64,000 bases of DNA from an uncultured Pelagibacteraceae bacterium. Its GTDB lineage: Bacteria > Pseudomonadota > Alphaproteobacteria > Pelagibacterales > Pelagibacteraceae. The notes under the pieces are model-generated. The model made no database searches. It was given only the letters and a program-made list of their open reading frames with translations, and was not told the origin of the DNA. Of the stretch, positions 17,552 through 27,237 are shown piece after piece. The position numbers and the translations under genes were made by a program. The stretch covers positions 1 through 64,000 of the forward strand of contig CACJRK010000002.1 of the NCBI GenBank assembly GCA_902595795.1, in the 5' to 3' direction. Numbering within the stretch: position 1 is the first letter of the stretch; each line of letters starts with the position of its first letter.

Positions 17552-18664
17552 CTACAACTTATTTATGTATTTATCGTGAAATTGATCAAAAGTACCGTCA
17601 TTAATATTTTTTCTAATCGAGGCCATTAATTCCTGATAAAAATTAATATTATGAAGCGTTAATAACATTGAAGCTAGAATTTCATTTGTATTGAATAAGT
17701 GGTTTAGATAATTTTTTGAATACTTATTCAAATTTAGATTATCGCAATCAGGGTCGAGTGGTGTATTGTCATTTTGATATTTATTATTTTTAATATTGAT
17801 TCTTCCTTGCCAAGTAAATGCCAAACCTGTTCTTCCTGATCTTGTAGGAAGAACACAATCAAACATATCAATACCTCTTTTTACAGAACCCAATATATCA
17901 GAAGGAGTTCCTACACCCATCAAATAATGAGGTTTTTCGTTTGGTAAAAATTCTTTAATATCATCTAAAACTGTAAACATCTCCTTTTGAGACTCTCCTA
18001 CAGCTAAACCTCCCATAGCATATCCATCAAATCCAATTTTTATAAGTTCTTTTAAAGACCTAAGCCTTAGATCTTTAAACAAACCTCCTTGAACAATACC
18101 AAACAATGCTTTGTGTGGATTATTCCCAAATGCTTTTTTAGATCTTTCTGCCCAATATAGTGAAAGGTCCATAGATTTTTTTATTAATTCATAATCATTT
18201 GTTTTTTTTGGACACTCATCCATAATCATAACAATATCAGAATTTAATCCTAATTGAATTCGTATACTTTCTTCCGGAGTGAGATAAAATTTCTTTCCAT
18301 CAACATGTGAATTAAATATAGCACCTTTTTCTCGATCTATTTTGTTTAGTTTTGAAAGTGACATCACTTGAAAACCGCCTGAGTCTGTTAAGATTGGCAA
18401 ATCACAGTTCATAAATTTATGCAAACCACCTGCATTCTGAACTCTGTCTACACCAGGTCTAATCATTAAATGATAGGTGTTAGATAAAATTATTTGCGAT
18501 CCAGTTTTTTTTATATCATCTATAGTACAAGCTTTAACAGTAGCCTGTGTACCAACAGGCATAAAAGCAGGAGTGTTTATATTTCCACGATGTGTTTCAA
18601 TTAATCCACATCTAGCAAACTTATCTTTATTTAAAACATTAAAGGCAAATCTTTTTAATGCCAT
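17552..18664 (-). CDS. tgt: tRNA-guanine transglycosylase with incomplete zinc site
   Basis: A 370-residue enzyme that swaps guanine-34 for preQ1 in tRNAs with GUN anticodons (queuosine pathway). Catalytic landmarks are intact: DSGGFQ with Asp94, DECP with Cys151, GGLAVGE with Val222, and DMFDCVLPTR. Cys151 and Val222 match the preQ1-type bacterial enzymes rather than queuine-type eukaryotic ones. The usual CxCxxC...H zinc site is degenerate. Cys307 and His338 remain at the right spacing, but the other two cysteines are Asn309 and Leu312. It follows the cyclophilin gene by 6 bases, and no queA lies between them. Confidence 0.93.
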   Translation of the reverse strand: MALKRFAFNVLNKDKFARCGLIETHRGNINTPAFMPVGTQATVKACTIDDIKKTGSQIILSNTYHLMIRPGVDRVQNAGGLHKFMNCDLPILTDSGGFQVMSLSKLNKIDREKGAIFNSHVDGKKFYLTPEESIRIQLGLNSDIVMIMDECPKKTNDYELIKKSMDLSLYWAERSKKAFGNNPHKALFGIVQGGLFKDLRLRSLKELIKIGFDGYAMGGLAVGESQKEMFTVLDDIKEFLPNEKPHYLMGVGTPSDILGSVKRGIDMFDCVLPTRSGRTGLAFTWQGRINIKNNKYQNDNTPLDPDCDNLNLNKYSKNYLNHLFNTNEILASMLLTLHNINFYQELMASIRKNINDGTFDQFHDKYINKL

Positions 18665-18670
18665 TAAAGG

Positions 18671-19231
18671 TTATTTAGATTTAAAGCTAATAATTTTATC
18701 TGGATCTGTTACAGCTCCGTTATTACTTTCATCACCTCTTTTGATCATATCAACAAACTCCATGCCCTCTAAAACCTTACCAAAAACAGTGTACTGTCTA
18801 TCTAAGAATGGTGCAGGTTTAAAACAAATAAAGAACTGACTATTTGCACTATTTGGATCAGAAGATCTCGCCATAGATAAAGTGCCTCTATCATGAGGTA
18901 GACTATTAAATTCTTGATTTAAATCAGGTAAATCTGATCCACCCATACCAGCTCTTCTTAAATCAAAATCTTTAGACTCTGAATTACCAAATTTCACATC
19001 ACCCGTTTGAGCCATAAATCCATCGATAACTCTATGAAAAACAACATTGTCGTATTTCCCACTATTAGCAAGTTCTTTAATTCTTTTCACATGATTTGGA
19101 GCTACATCTTCATATAACTCAATTTTTACGTCACCATCTTTTAATTTTAAGATCATAATATTCTCCTTGGCTATTGATTGATTGGTAATTAAAAAAAATA
19201 AAATAATTATTTTAATAACAAATTTATTCAT
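18671..19231 (-). CDS. Exported cyclophilin-type peptidyl-prolyl isomerase
   Basis: A 186-residue cyclophilin-fold prolyl isomerase. Core motifs are VVFHRVIDGFMAQTGD (with the catalytic Arg), SMARSSDPNSANSQFFI and FGKVLEGM. Residues about 3-20 are hydrophobic and end in a plausible signal-peptidase site, so the enzyme is probably periplasmic. It overlaps coaD by 8 bases, in the conserved gyrA-coaD-ppi-tgt run. Confidence 0.92.
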   Translation of the reverse strand: MNKFVIKIIILFFLITNQSIAKENIMILKLKDGDVKIELYEDVAPNHVKRIKELANSGKYDNVVFHRVIDGFMAQTGDVKFGNSESKDFDLRRAGMGGSDLPDLNQEFNSLPHDRGTLSMARSSDPNSANSQFFICFKPAPFLDRQYTVFGKVLEGMEFVDMIKRGDESNNGAVTDPDKIISFKSK

Positions 19232-19718
19232 ATTTATTTTTTAAAGATTTGATTGTACTTTTAGTAGTAAATTTTCTTATATCACCATTTAATTTAACAA
19301 TTTCTTTTACAAATCGTGAAGAAATTATTTGATTTTCAACATCAGACATTAAAAAAATTGTTTCAATGTTATTGTTAAGTTTTCTATTCATTCCAGCTAA
19401 TTGAAATTCGTATTCAAAGTCAGAAACAGCTCTTAAACCTCGTAAAATAACATTAGATTTATATCTTTTACAAAGGTCAGTAGTAAGAGAGTCAAATGAA
19501 ACTACTTTTATTTTTTTTTTATTTAATTTTAAATCATTAAATAAAGCTTTATTAACTATTTCTATTCTTTCTTCAGAATTGAATAAATAATTTTTATTTC
19601 CTTCATCAGAAACACCTACAATAATTTTATCAAATAATTTTAGTGCTTTTTTAATTACATCAATATGACCAAATGTAATTGGATCAAAAGTTCCTGGATA
19701 GACAGCTATTTTATTCAT
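19224..19718 (-). CDS. coaD: Phosphopantetheine adenylyltransferase
   Basis: A 164-residue nucleotidyltransferase catalysing the fourth step of coenzyme A synthesis, transferring AMP to 4'-phosphopantetheine. The nucleotide-binding motif is TFGH (ending His18) after YPGTFDP, and ILRGLRAVSDFEYEFQLAGMN is the family signature. The C-terminal ISSRFVKEIVKLNGD is also conserved. Length is typical (about 160). Its ATG shares a base with the gyrA stop. Confidence 0.96.
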   Translation of the reverse strand: MNKIAVYPGTFDPITFGHIDVIKKALKLFDKIIVGVSDEGNKNYLFNSEERIEIVNKALFNDLKLNKKKIKVVSFDSLTTDLCKRYKSNVILRGLRAVSDFEYEFQLAGMNRKLNNNIETIFLMSDVENQIISSRFVKEIVKLNGDIRKFTTKSTIKSLKNKYE

Positions 19719-22297
19719 TAAATTAAATTATCATCGATCTTGATTGAAGAAACTACTTTTTCCTCACCAGATAACTTTATTATTCTTACTCCTTGAGTGT
19801 TTCGACCAGCTGTACGAATTTCTTTAACAGCAACTCTTATAACTCTTCCTTTATTAGTAGATATTAAAATTTCATCACCTTCAAATACTGGAAATGAGGA
19901 TGTAATATTTCCGTTTCTTGGAGAGTTTATTATTCCAATTATTCCTTTACCACCCCTGTTAGTAACTCTATAATCAGAATGTGAAGTTTTCTTTCCATAA
20001 CCATTTTCACTTATTGATAAAACAAATTTTTCTTTTGCTTTTATCTCGGATTTTTCATCTTTAGATTTGCTTCCATTTTTACTCAATTTATCATTATCAA
20101 TTACTGATAAAGATACTATTTGATCATTAGGTGCTAGTTCTAAACCCTTTATTCCTTTAGAGGATCTACCTTTAAAAACTCTAAGTTTCTTAGCTTCAAA
20201 TCTTATACATTTACCAAATTTTGTACTTAAAATTACATCTTGATCATCTTTACAAATTTTAACGCCAACAATTTTATCATTGTTATCTAGTTTCATTGCA
20301 ATTTTGCCTGATGCATTAATAGATGAGAAATCATCTAAACTATTTTTTCTTACCTTTCCTTGTGCTGTAGCAAAAATTATTTGATAATTTTTCAAATCTG
20401 TTTCATTTTCAGGCATTGGCATAATTGAACTTATGACTTGGTGACTCTTCAAAGGTAAAATATTAAATAATGATTTTCCTTTAGAAGAGGATGAACCTTC
20501 GGGAATTTTCCATGCTTTAATCTTGTAGACTAACCCTTCGGTAGAAAAGAAAAGGACTGAAGTATGAGTATTTACAGATAATGTTTGAGCAACAGAGTCC
20601 TGATCTCTTGTTGTAATTCCTGATTTACCCTTTCCTCCTCTCTTTTGTTTTTTTACACCATCTAATGAACCTCTTTTTATATATCCTTGCAATGTAACTG
20701 TAATTATTACTGATTGTTTTTGAATAGTTTCCTCAATGTCATAGTTCAAAACTGCATCTATAATTTTAGTCCTTCTTGGAACTGCAAATTTTTCTTTAAT
20801 ATTTTTAAGTTCTTCACTTATTACTTTTAAGAGTTCTTTTTTTGAAGAAATAATCTTTTTATATTTGGAAATTAATTCTGCTAATTTTTTAATTTCAACT
20901 TCAATCTCATTTATTCCTAGAGCAGTTAATTTTTGAAGTCTTAACTCTAAAATAGCTAATACTTGAGGTTCTGATAAAGAATATATGTTTTTCCCTTTTT
21001 TACCTTCAACCAATGATATTAATTTTTGTGATTTATTAATTTTCCACTTTGTTTTTAAAATTGAAGATTTTGCATCATCTGGTGTTTTTGATGAACGAAT
21101 TATTTTTATTATTTTATCTAAATTTTCTACTGATACAGATAATCCAATTAATATATGTGCACGTTCTTCGGCTTTTTGAAGATCAAACTTTGTTTTCTTG
21201 ATTACTACATCTTCTCTAAATGTTAAAAAATTTGATAAGAATTCCTTTAAAGAACAGGTTTTTGGTTTTCCATCAACAATCGCTAAAGTATTAAAACCAA
21301 AAGAACTTTCAATTTGAGTATTTTTATAAAGTTGTCTCTTGATTGTTTCAGGTTCTACTCCATTCCTCAGATCAATAGCAACTCTAATACCTTCTCTATT
21401 TGACTCATCTCTAATATCTTTTATTCCCTCAATTTTTTTTTCTCTAACTAATTGGGCAATCCTTTCATTTAGAACAGATTTGTTAACTTGATATGGAATA
21501 GAAGTTATAACTAATCTTTCTCGACCATTTTTTTGTTGTTCAATTGAAATTTCACCTCTAATTTTAAAAGATCCTCTTCCATTATTATATCCTTGTTTGA
21601 TTATATCTTTCCCAATGATTACCCCTCCAGTTGGGAAATCTGGTCCTGGTATATATTTCATTAATTGTTTGATTTTAATATCTTTATTTTCAATTAATGC
21701 CAAAGTTCCATCAATAATTTCACTTAAATTGTGTGGAGGAATACTTGTTGCCATACCAACAGCAATACCTCCTGCTCCATTCACTAATAAATTTGGAAAT
21801 TGTGCCGGTAAAACACTAGGTTCTTTCTCTGTTTCATCATAATTACTTTTGAATGAAATTGTATTTTTTTCAATGTCATCAATTAAATATTGAGAAACTT
21901 TTGATAAACGAGTTTCTGTATACCTCATTGCTGCAGCAGGATCACCATCTATAGATCCAAAATTTCCTTGACCTTGTACTAAAGGTAAACTCATAGAAAA
22001 TTCTTGTACCATTCTAACTAAAGCATCATAAACAGATTGATCACCATGAGGATGATATTTACCAATTACATCCCCAACTATTCTTGCAGATTTTCTAAAT
22101 TGTTTTGACCAATCATAACCACCTTTATACATTGCGTATAAAATTCTTCTATGAACAGGTTTTAATCCATCTCTAACATCTGGAAGAGCACGACTTACAA
22201 TTACACTCATCGCATAAGAAAGATATGATGAGCTCATCTCATCATGCATTGAGATTAATTTTATATTTTTTTCTTTAAACTCTTCAGTATTTTTCAT
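19718..22297 (-). CDS. gyrA: DNA gyrase subunit A
   Basis: An 859-residue type II topoisomerase subunit that breaks and rejoins DNA for negative supercoiling. The N-terminus contains [15 protein letters not shown] and the active-site tyrosine region [11 protein letters not shown]. The C-terminal domain carries a GyrA-box-like [10 protein letters not shown] and several beta-propeller blades. In the quinolone-resistance region the sequence is [10 protein letters not shown], so Gln87 stands where E. coli has Ser83, while the equivalent of Asp87 (Asp91) is kept. It is 5 bases after ssb. Confidence 0.97.
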   Translation of the reverse strand: MKNTEEFKEKNIKLISMHDEMSSSYLSYAMSVIVSRALPDVRDGLKPVHRRILYAMYKGGYDWSKQFRKSARIVGDVIGKYHPHGDQSVYDALVRMVQEFSMSLPLVQGQGNFGSIDGDPAAAMRYTETRLSKVSQYLIDDIEKNTISFKSNYDETEKEPSVLPAQFPNLLVNGAGGIAVGMATSIPPHNLSEIIDGTLALIENKDIKIKQLMKYIPGPDFPTGGVIIGKDIIKQGYNNGRGSFKIRGEISIEQQKNGRERLVITSIPYQVNKSVLNERIAQLVREKKIEGIKDIRDESNREGIRVAIDLRNGVEPETIKRQLYKNTQIESSFGFNTLAIVDGKPKTCSLKEFLSNFLTFREDVVIKKTKFDLQKAEERAHILIGLSVSVENLDKIIKIIRSSKTPDDAKSSILKTKWKINKSQKLISLVEGKKGKNIYSLSEPQVLAILELRLQKLTALGINEIEVEIKKLAELISKYKKIISSKKELLKVISEELKNIKEKFAVPRRTKIIDAVLNYDIEETIQKQSVIITVTLQGYIKRGSLDGVKKQKRGGKGKSGITTRDQDSVAQTLSVNTHTSVLFFSTEGLVYKIKAWKIPEGSSSSKGKSLFNILPLKSHQVISSIMPMPENETDLKNYQIIFATAQGKVRKNSLDDFSSINASGKIAMKLDNNDKIVGVKICKDDQDVILSTKFGKCIRFEAKKLRVFKGRSSKGIKGLELAPNDQIVSLSVIDNDKLSKNGSKSKDEKSEIKAKEKFVLSISENGYGKKTSHSDYRVTNRGGKGIIGIINSPRNGNITSSFPVFEGDEILISTNKGRVIRVAVKEIRTAGRNTQGVRIIKLSGEEKVVSSIKIDDNLI

Positions 22298-22302
22298 AGA
22301 AA

Positions 22303-22752
22303 TTAAAATGGAATTTCATCATCCATATCTGACACTTGAGATGAATCCTCAATATTGTTTTGTTGAGTTGTGTCATTTTGAATTCCACCACCTGAATTAC
22401 CCCCACCCAACATTGTAAGTGAAGAATTATACCCTTGTATAACTATTTCAGTTGAGTATTTATCTTGGCCTGATTGTTCATCTTTCCATTTTCTTGTTGT
22501 AAGTTGCCCCTCAACATAAACTTGAGCACCTTTTTTTAAATATTGTTGAACAACATTTACTAAACCTTCGTTAAATACAACTACACGGTGCCACTCAGTT
22601 TTTTCTTTTCTTTCACCTGTGTTTTTATCTTTCCAGGATTGACTAGTTGCAAGGCTTAATCTAGCAACACTTTTACCATTCACCATTTGCTTAATTTCGG
22701 GATCTGCGCCCAAACGACCAATTAATAATACTTTATTTAAACTTCCAGCCAT
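22303..22752 (-). CDS. ssb: Single-stranded DNA-binding protein
   Basis: A 149-residue SSB. The N-terminal OB-fold has [14 protein letters not shown] and the [11 protein letters not shown] and [11 protein letters not shown] segments. A Gly/Asn/Gln-rich flexible linker follows, then the acidic C-terminal tip MDDEIPF, which recruits replication and repair partners. It precedes gyrA by 5 bases and is divergent from uvrA across 88 bases, a common proteobacterial layout. I saw no alphaproteobacterial LexA box (GTTC-N7-GTTC) in that gap. Confidence 0.96.
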   Translation of the reverse strand: MAGSLNKVLLIGRLGADPEIKQMVNGKSVARLSLATSQSWKDKNTGERKEKTEWHRVVVFNEGLVNVVQQYLKKGAQVYVEGQLTTRKWKDEQSGQDKYSTEIVIQGYNSSLTMLGGGNSGGGIQNDTTQQNNIEDSSQVSDMDDEIPF

Positions 22753-22840
22753 AATATTTAATATTTGTTAAATTAGTTAATTAGAATTATATCACAATTC
22801 TTCTGAATATTAATTTTATTAACTCAAAGCAACTAAAATT

Positions 22841-25693
22841 ATGATGAAAAAGATAGTTATTAAGGGCGCTAAAGAACATAATTTGAAGAATGTTACAGTA
22901 GAGATTCCAAAAGACAAATTTGTAGTCATAACGGGTCTATCAGGGTCGGGAAAATCATCATTAGCGTTTGATACTATCTATGCCGAAGGTCAAAGAAGAT
23001 ATGTAGAAAGCTTATCTGCCTATGCACGTCAATTTTTGGATAAAATGAAAAAACCAAATGTTGATTTAATTGAAGGATTGAGTCCAGCTATAGCAATAGA
23101 ACAAAAAAATACTTCAAAAAATCCAAGATCTACTGTTGCAACTGTAACTGAAATTTATGATTACATGAGGGTATTATACGCAAGAGCGGGAATCCCTTTT
23201 TCACCATTTACGGGTAAACCAATAACCTCACAAACAATTACACAGATAGTAGATTTGGTTAAAAAATTACCAAAAAAATCAACAATATATATTTATGCAC
23301 CAGTAGTAAGAGGTCGCAAGGGTGAATATAGAAAAGATATTTTAAGCTACAAAAGAAGAGGATTTAGAAAAATTAAAATTGATAATGTTTTATATGATAT
23401 AGAAAAATCACCTAATCTAGATAAAAAAGTTAAACATGATATTTCAGTCCTAGTCGATAGAATAGTTTTAAATTCAAAGCTTGGAAACAGATTAGCTGAA
23501 AGTGTTGAGACGGCTGTAAATTTAGCTAACGGTTTAGTTTTTGTTGAATATGAAGATGAAACACTTCCTCAAAAGTTTAGAAAAATTCAAAAATTAATTT
23601 ACTCTACAAAATTTGCTTGCCCTGAAAGTGGTTTTACAATTGAGGAAATTGAGCCAAGACTTTTTTCATTTAACAGTCCCTATGGAGCTTGTGAAGAGTG
23701 CGAGGGTATTGGAATGAAATTAAATGTTGATCCAAATTTAGTTGTTCCTGATGAAAGAAAAAGTTTAGCTGATGGAGCAATTGAACCTTGGTCAAAATCT
23801 ACAACATTATATTATGCTCAAACTTTAGCGTCTTTAGCTAAACATTATGGTTTTTCTTTAGATGAAAAATGGAAAAAATTACCAAAAAAAATTAAAGATA
23901 TTATTCTTTATGGTTCAGATGAAGATGAGATAAAGTTTAATTATGATGATGGTTATGAGAAATATTCTTACAAAAAAACTTTTGAAGGTGTAATTAATAA
24001 TCTTGAAAGAAGATTTTTAGAGTCTGATAGCGAATGGAAAAGAGAAGCTATTGCTGAATATCAATCTGATACAGCGTGTGAAGCATGTAACGGTGATAGA
24101 TTAAAAGAAGAAGCATTATGTGTTAAAATCAATGATCTAAATATTAGTGAAGTAACAAAAAAATCTATTTTAGATGCAGCAGAATGGTTTAAAAATTTAG
24201 AAAATAATCTTGATAAAAGACAGTTTAAAATTGCTGAGCACGTCTTAAAAGAAATAAATGAAAGATTAAATTTTCTTCTTAATGTTGGTTTAGATTATTT
24301 AACATTATCTAGAGAATCTGGAACATTATCAGGTGGTGAAGCTCAGAGAATAAGATTAGCATCACAGATTGGATCTGGATTAACGGGTGTATTATATGTT
24401 TTGGATGAGCCTTCAATTGGATTGCACCAAAAAGATAATGTTAAACTTATTAGTGCATTAAAAAGATTACGAGATTTAGGCAACACTGTTATTGTTGTTG
24501 AGCATGACACTGAGACAATGGAAAATGCTGATCATATTATTGATTTAGGTCCTGAAGCTGGAAGTAATGGTGGACAGATTACAGCGCAAGGATCATATGA
24601 AGAAATTAAAAAAGATAAAAATAGTATTACAGGTCAATATCTTGCAAATAAAAAATCAATTGAAATTCCTAAAACTCGACGTTTAGCTAAAAACGGAAGA
24701 TTTGTTGAAATCAATGGTGCGAGCGGAAATAATTTAAATAATGTTAATCTTAAAATTCCAACCGGGACGTTTACTTGTATTACTGGTGTCTCTGGAAGTG
24801 GAAAGTCCACTCTAATTTTACAAACACTATTTCACGCATTAAATTTAACTTTAAATAATAAAGCAAGAAAAGCACCTAAATCATTCAAAAATTATAAGGG
24901 TGTTGAATTAATCGATAAAATAATTGATATAGATCAATCTCCTATTGGTAGAACACCTAGATCTAATCCAGCAACATATACAGGTGCTTTTGGCCCTATC
25001 AGAGATTGGTTTACAAGTTTGCCAGAATCTAAAACTAGAGGATATAAACCAGGAAGATTTTCTTTCAATGTTAAAGGAGGTAGATGTGAAGCTTGTGAAG
25101 GTGATGGTGTAATCACATATGAAATGCATTTCTTACCTGATGTTTATATACAGTGCGATGAGTGTAAGGGAACTAGGTATAATAGAGAAACTCTAGAAAT
25201 CAAATTTAAAGGAAAAAGCATTGCAGATGTCCTAGATATGTCAGTCGATGAAGGATGTGAGTATTTTGAAAATATATCTAATATAAAAACAAAATTATTG
25301 ACTTTAAAAAAAGTTGGATTGGGTTATATTAAAATTGGTCAGCAAGCAACAACTCTATCTGGTGGCGAGGCTCAGAGAATTAAGTTAGCAAAAGAATTAT
25401 CAAAGAGATCAACTGGAAGAACAATGTATATATTAGATGAACCAACGACAGGCTTACATCAACATGATATTAAAAAACTTTTGGAGATACTTCACACATT
25501 TGTAAAACTTGGGAACACGGTGGTTGTTATTGAACATAATTTAGATGTAATTAAAACAGCGGATTACATTGTAGATATGGGACCTGAAGGCGGCATAAAA
25601 GGTGGCAAAATTGTCGCCGAAGGAAAACCTGAGGAAGTGTGCAGAGTTAAAGAAAGTTATACAGGTCAATTTTTAAAACCTCTTTTAGGTTAA
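22841..25693 (+). CDS. uvrA: UvrABC excinuclease subunit A
   Basis: A 950-residue damage-recognition ATPase of nucleotide excision repair with two ABC modules. Walker A sites are GLSGSGKSS (about residue 33) and GVSGSGKST (about 648). Signature sequences LSGGEAQRI appear in both halves. The central zinc finger CEACEGDG...CDEC is complete. The first zinc-finger region reads CPESG...CEEC, lacking one Cys, as I recall for other alphaproteobacteria. The second Met is an equally good start. It diverges from ssb. Confidence 0.97.
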   Translation: MMKKIVIKGAKEHNLKNVTVEIPKDKFVVITGLSGSGKSSLAFDTIYAEGQRRYVESLSAYARQFLDKMKKPNVDLIEGLSPAIAIEQKNTSKNPRSTVATVTEIYDYMRVLYARAGIPFSPFTGKPITSQTITQIVDLVKKLPKKSTIYIYAPVVRGRKGEYRKDILSYKRRGFRKIKIDNVLYDIEKSPNLDKKVKHDISVLVDRIVLNSKLGNRLAESVETAVNLANGLVFVEYEDETLPQKFRKIQKLIYSTKFACPESGFTIEEIEPRLFSFNSPYGACEECEGIGMKLNVDPNLVVPDERKSLADGAIEPWSKSTTLYYAQTLASLAKHYGFSLDEKWKKLPKKIKDIILYGSDEDEIKFNYDDGYEKYSYKKTFEGVINNLERRFLESDSEWKREAIAEYQSDTACEACNGDRLKEEALCVKINDLNISEVTKKSILDAAEWFKNLENNLDKRQFKIAEHVLKEINERLNFLLNVGLDYLTLSRESGTLSGGEAQRIRLASQIGSGLTGVLYVLDEPSIGLHQKDNVKLISALKRLRDLGNTVIVVEHDTETMENADHIIDLGPEAGSNGGQITAQGSYEEIKKDKNSITGQYLANKKSIEIPKTRRLAKNGRFVEINGASGNNLNNVNLKIPTGTFTCITGVSGSGKSTLILQTLFHALNLTLNNKARKAPKSFKNYKGVELIDKIIDIDQSPIGRTPRSNPATYTGAFGPIRDWFTSLPESKTRGYKPGRFSFNVKGGRCEACEGDGVITYEMHFLPDVYIQCDECKGTRYNRETLEIKFKGKSIADVLDMSVDEGCEYFENISNIKTKLLTLKKVGLGYIKIGQQATTLSGGEAQRIKLAKELSKRSTGRTMYILDEPTTGLHQHDIKKLLEILHTFVKLGNTVVVIEHNLDVIKTADYIVDMGPEGGIKGGKIVAEGKPEEVCRVKESYTGQFLKPLLG

Positions 25694-25742
25694 ATTTAAG
25701 AACTTAAAATTTTCTAAAATTAGTGTATAGTTGAATAGAATC

Positions 25743-26345
25743 ATGAGTAATTTGTTATCATCTTTATCAAAAACTGTTCACACATCACTAGCGATTGCAA
25801 TATTATTATTTCTAGGATTGTTTTATTTAAATGATGGCATAGCTTTTGATATATTATTCTGGAGCTGGTTATTCAGATACATACATGTAATTGTTGCAAT
25901 TATGTGGATTGGATTGCTGTGGTATTTTAATTTTGTTCAAATTCCTAATATGGGAAAAATTCCTGATGAACAAAAACCAGCGATAGGTAAAGTAATTGCT
26001 CCAGCTGCATTATTTTATTTTAGATGGGCTGCTGCATTCACTGTTCTTTCTGGATTAATTCTTGCTCTTCTAAATGGATATCTTCATGATGCAATGACTT
26101 TAAGCATTGGGTCAGGTGTACCTAAACATACTGCAATAGGTATTGGAATGTGGCTAGGAATTATAATGGCTTTTAATGTTTGGTTTGTAATTTGGCCAAA
26201 TCAAAAAAGAGCTTTAGGAATAGTTGAGAGTGATCCAGATACAAAAGCTAAGTCAGCTAAAACTGCAATGCTATTCTCAAGAACAAATACTTTATTATCA
26301 TTACCAATGTTACTTACAATGGTAATAGCTCAAAACTTATATTAA
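25743..26345 (+). CDS. PuuD-like (urate oxidase N-terminal) membrane domain protein
   Basis: A 200-residue membrane protein with about five or six helices. WSWLFRYIHVIVAIMWIGLLW and the C-terminal IGMWLGIIMAFNVWFVIWPNQKRALGI match the membrane domain of PuuD-type urate hydroxylases. Full PuuD carries a C-terminal cytochrome c with CxxCH. No CxxCH exists here and the ORF ends after the membrane part. The function may therefore differ, and electron transfer to a separate cytochrome is only a guess. I prefer the ATG at 25743; a TTG at 25731 is the alternative. It converges on secF with one base between. Confidence 0.75.
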   Translation: MSNLLSSLSKTVHTSLAIAILLFLGLFYLNDGIAFDILFWSWLFRYIHVIVAIMWIGLLWYFNFVQIPNMGKIPDEQKPAIGKVIAPAALFYFRWAAAFTVLSGLILALLNGYLHDAMTLSIGSGVPKHTAIGIGMWLGIIMAFNVWFVIWPNQKRALGIVESDPDTKAKSAKTAMLFSRTNTLLSLPMLLTMVIAQNLY

Positions 26346-26346
26346 A

Positions 26347-27237
26347 TTATTTTTTATCGTCCTCTCTAAGAACAGTTTTTTGCGAAACTCTTAGTCTAAC
26401 CAAAACAGTATTAGCTATATAAATTGATGAATAAGTTCCAAAAACAACACCGAGTATCATTGCAAGCGAAAATCCTTTTAATATTTCACCACCAAAAAAA
26501 TAAATTGCCAATAAAGCAAGCAATGTTGTTGCTGAGGTTATAATTGTTCTAGATAATGTTTCGTTGATTGAAATATTTGTTAATTCAAAAATTTTTATAT
26601 CAGAATATTTTCTTAAATTTTCTCGTACACGATCAAAAATGACAACTGTATCATTCATAGAATATCCAACTATTGTTAAAACTGCTGCAATAATAGATAA
26701 GTTTATTTCTAAGCTAAATAGCGAAAATACTCCAAGTGTGACTATGACATCATGAAATAATGCTAATATTGCTCCTAAGCTAAATTGCCATTCAAATCTT
26801 ATCCATATATAAAAAAGCATTAAAGCTAAGGATAAAGATATAGCAATTACTCCAGATTTTAATAATTCTGCACTTACCTTTGGGCCAACATTTTCAACTC
26901 TTCTAAACTCGTAATTGTTACCAAATGAATTGTCTAAATTTAATTTTATTTCTTCGATTATATTCTTTTTTTTATCTTTATTTTCAAATTTTACTAAAAA
27001 ATCAGAATCATTACCAAATTTTTTTACAGAAACATCTCCTAGGTCCATTTGGTTAAATCTATCTCTTAATGAGCTAACATTTATTTTAGAGTCCGATGCC
27101 CTTAGTTCTATTAAAGTTCCACCTTTAAAATCAATACCAAAATTAAGTCCCTTAAAAATTAATAAAAGTAATGAAATAACTATTAAAATTGAAGATAAAA
27201 AATTGAAGTGATTATAATATTTATTAAATGGAATCAT
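26347..27237 (-). CDS. secF: Protein translocase subunit SecF
   Basis: A 296-residue RND-family partner of SecD that uses the proton-motive force to pull exported proteins through SecYEG. It has an N-terminal helix, then GIDFKGGTLIELR, a periplasmic domain, and a five-helix bundle with VGYSMNDTVVIFDRVREN, the SecF signature. Length fits. It overlaps the secD stop by one base, in the run yajC-secD-secF. Confidence 0.96.
   Translation of the reverse strand: MIPFNKYYNHFNFLSSILIVISLLLLIFKGLNFGIDFKGGTLIELRASDSKINVSSLRDRFNQMDLGDVSVKKFGNDSDFLVKFENKDKKKNIIEEIKLNLDNSFGNNYEFRRVENVGPKVSAELLKSGVIAISLSLALMLFYIWIRFEWQFSLGAILALFHDVIVTLGVFSLFSLEINLSIIAAVLTIVGYSMNDTVVIFDRVRENLRKYSDIKIFELTNISINETLSRTIITSATTLLALLAIYFFGGEILKGFSLAMILGVVFGTYSSIYIANTVLVRLRVSQKTVLREDDKK

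Noticed and set aside
22753..22840. Possible LexA operator between ssb and uvrA
   Set aside because: Repeats such as GTTAAATTAGTTA and GAATT-N7-AATTC are present, but none has the alphaproteobacterial GTTC-N7-GTTC form.
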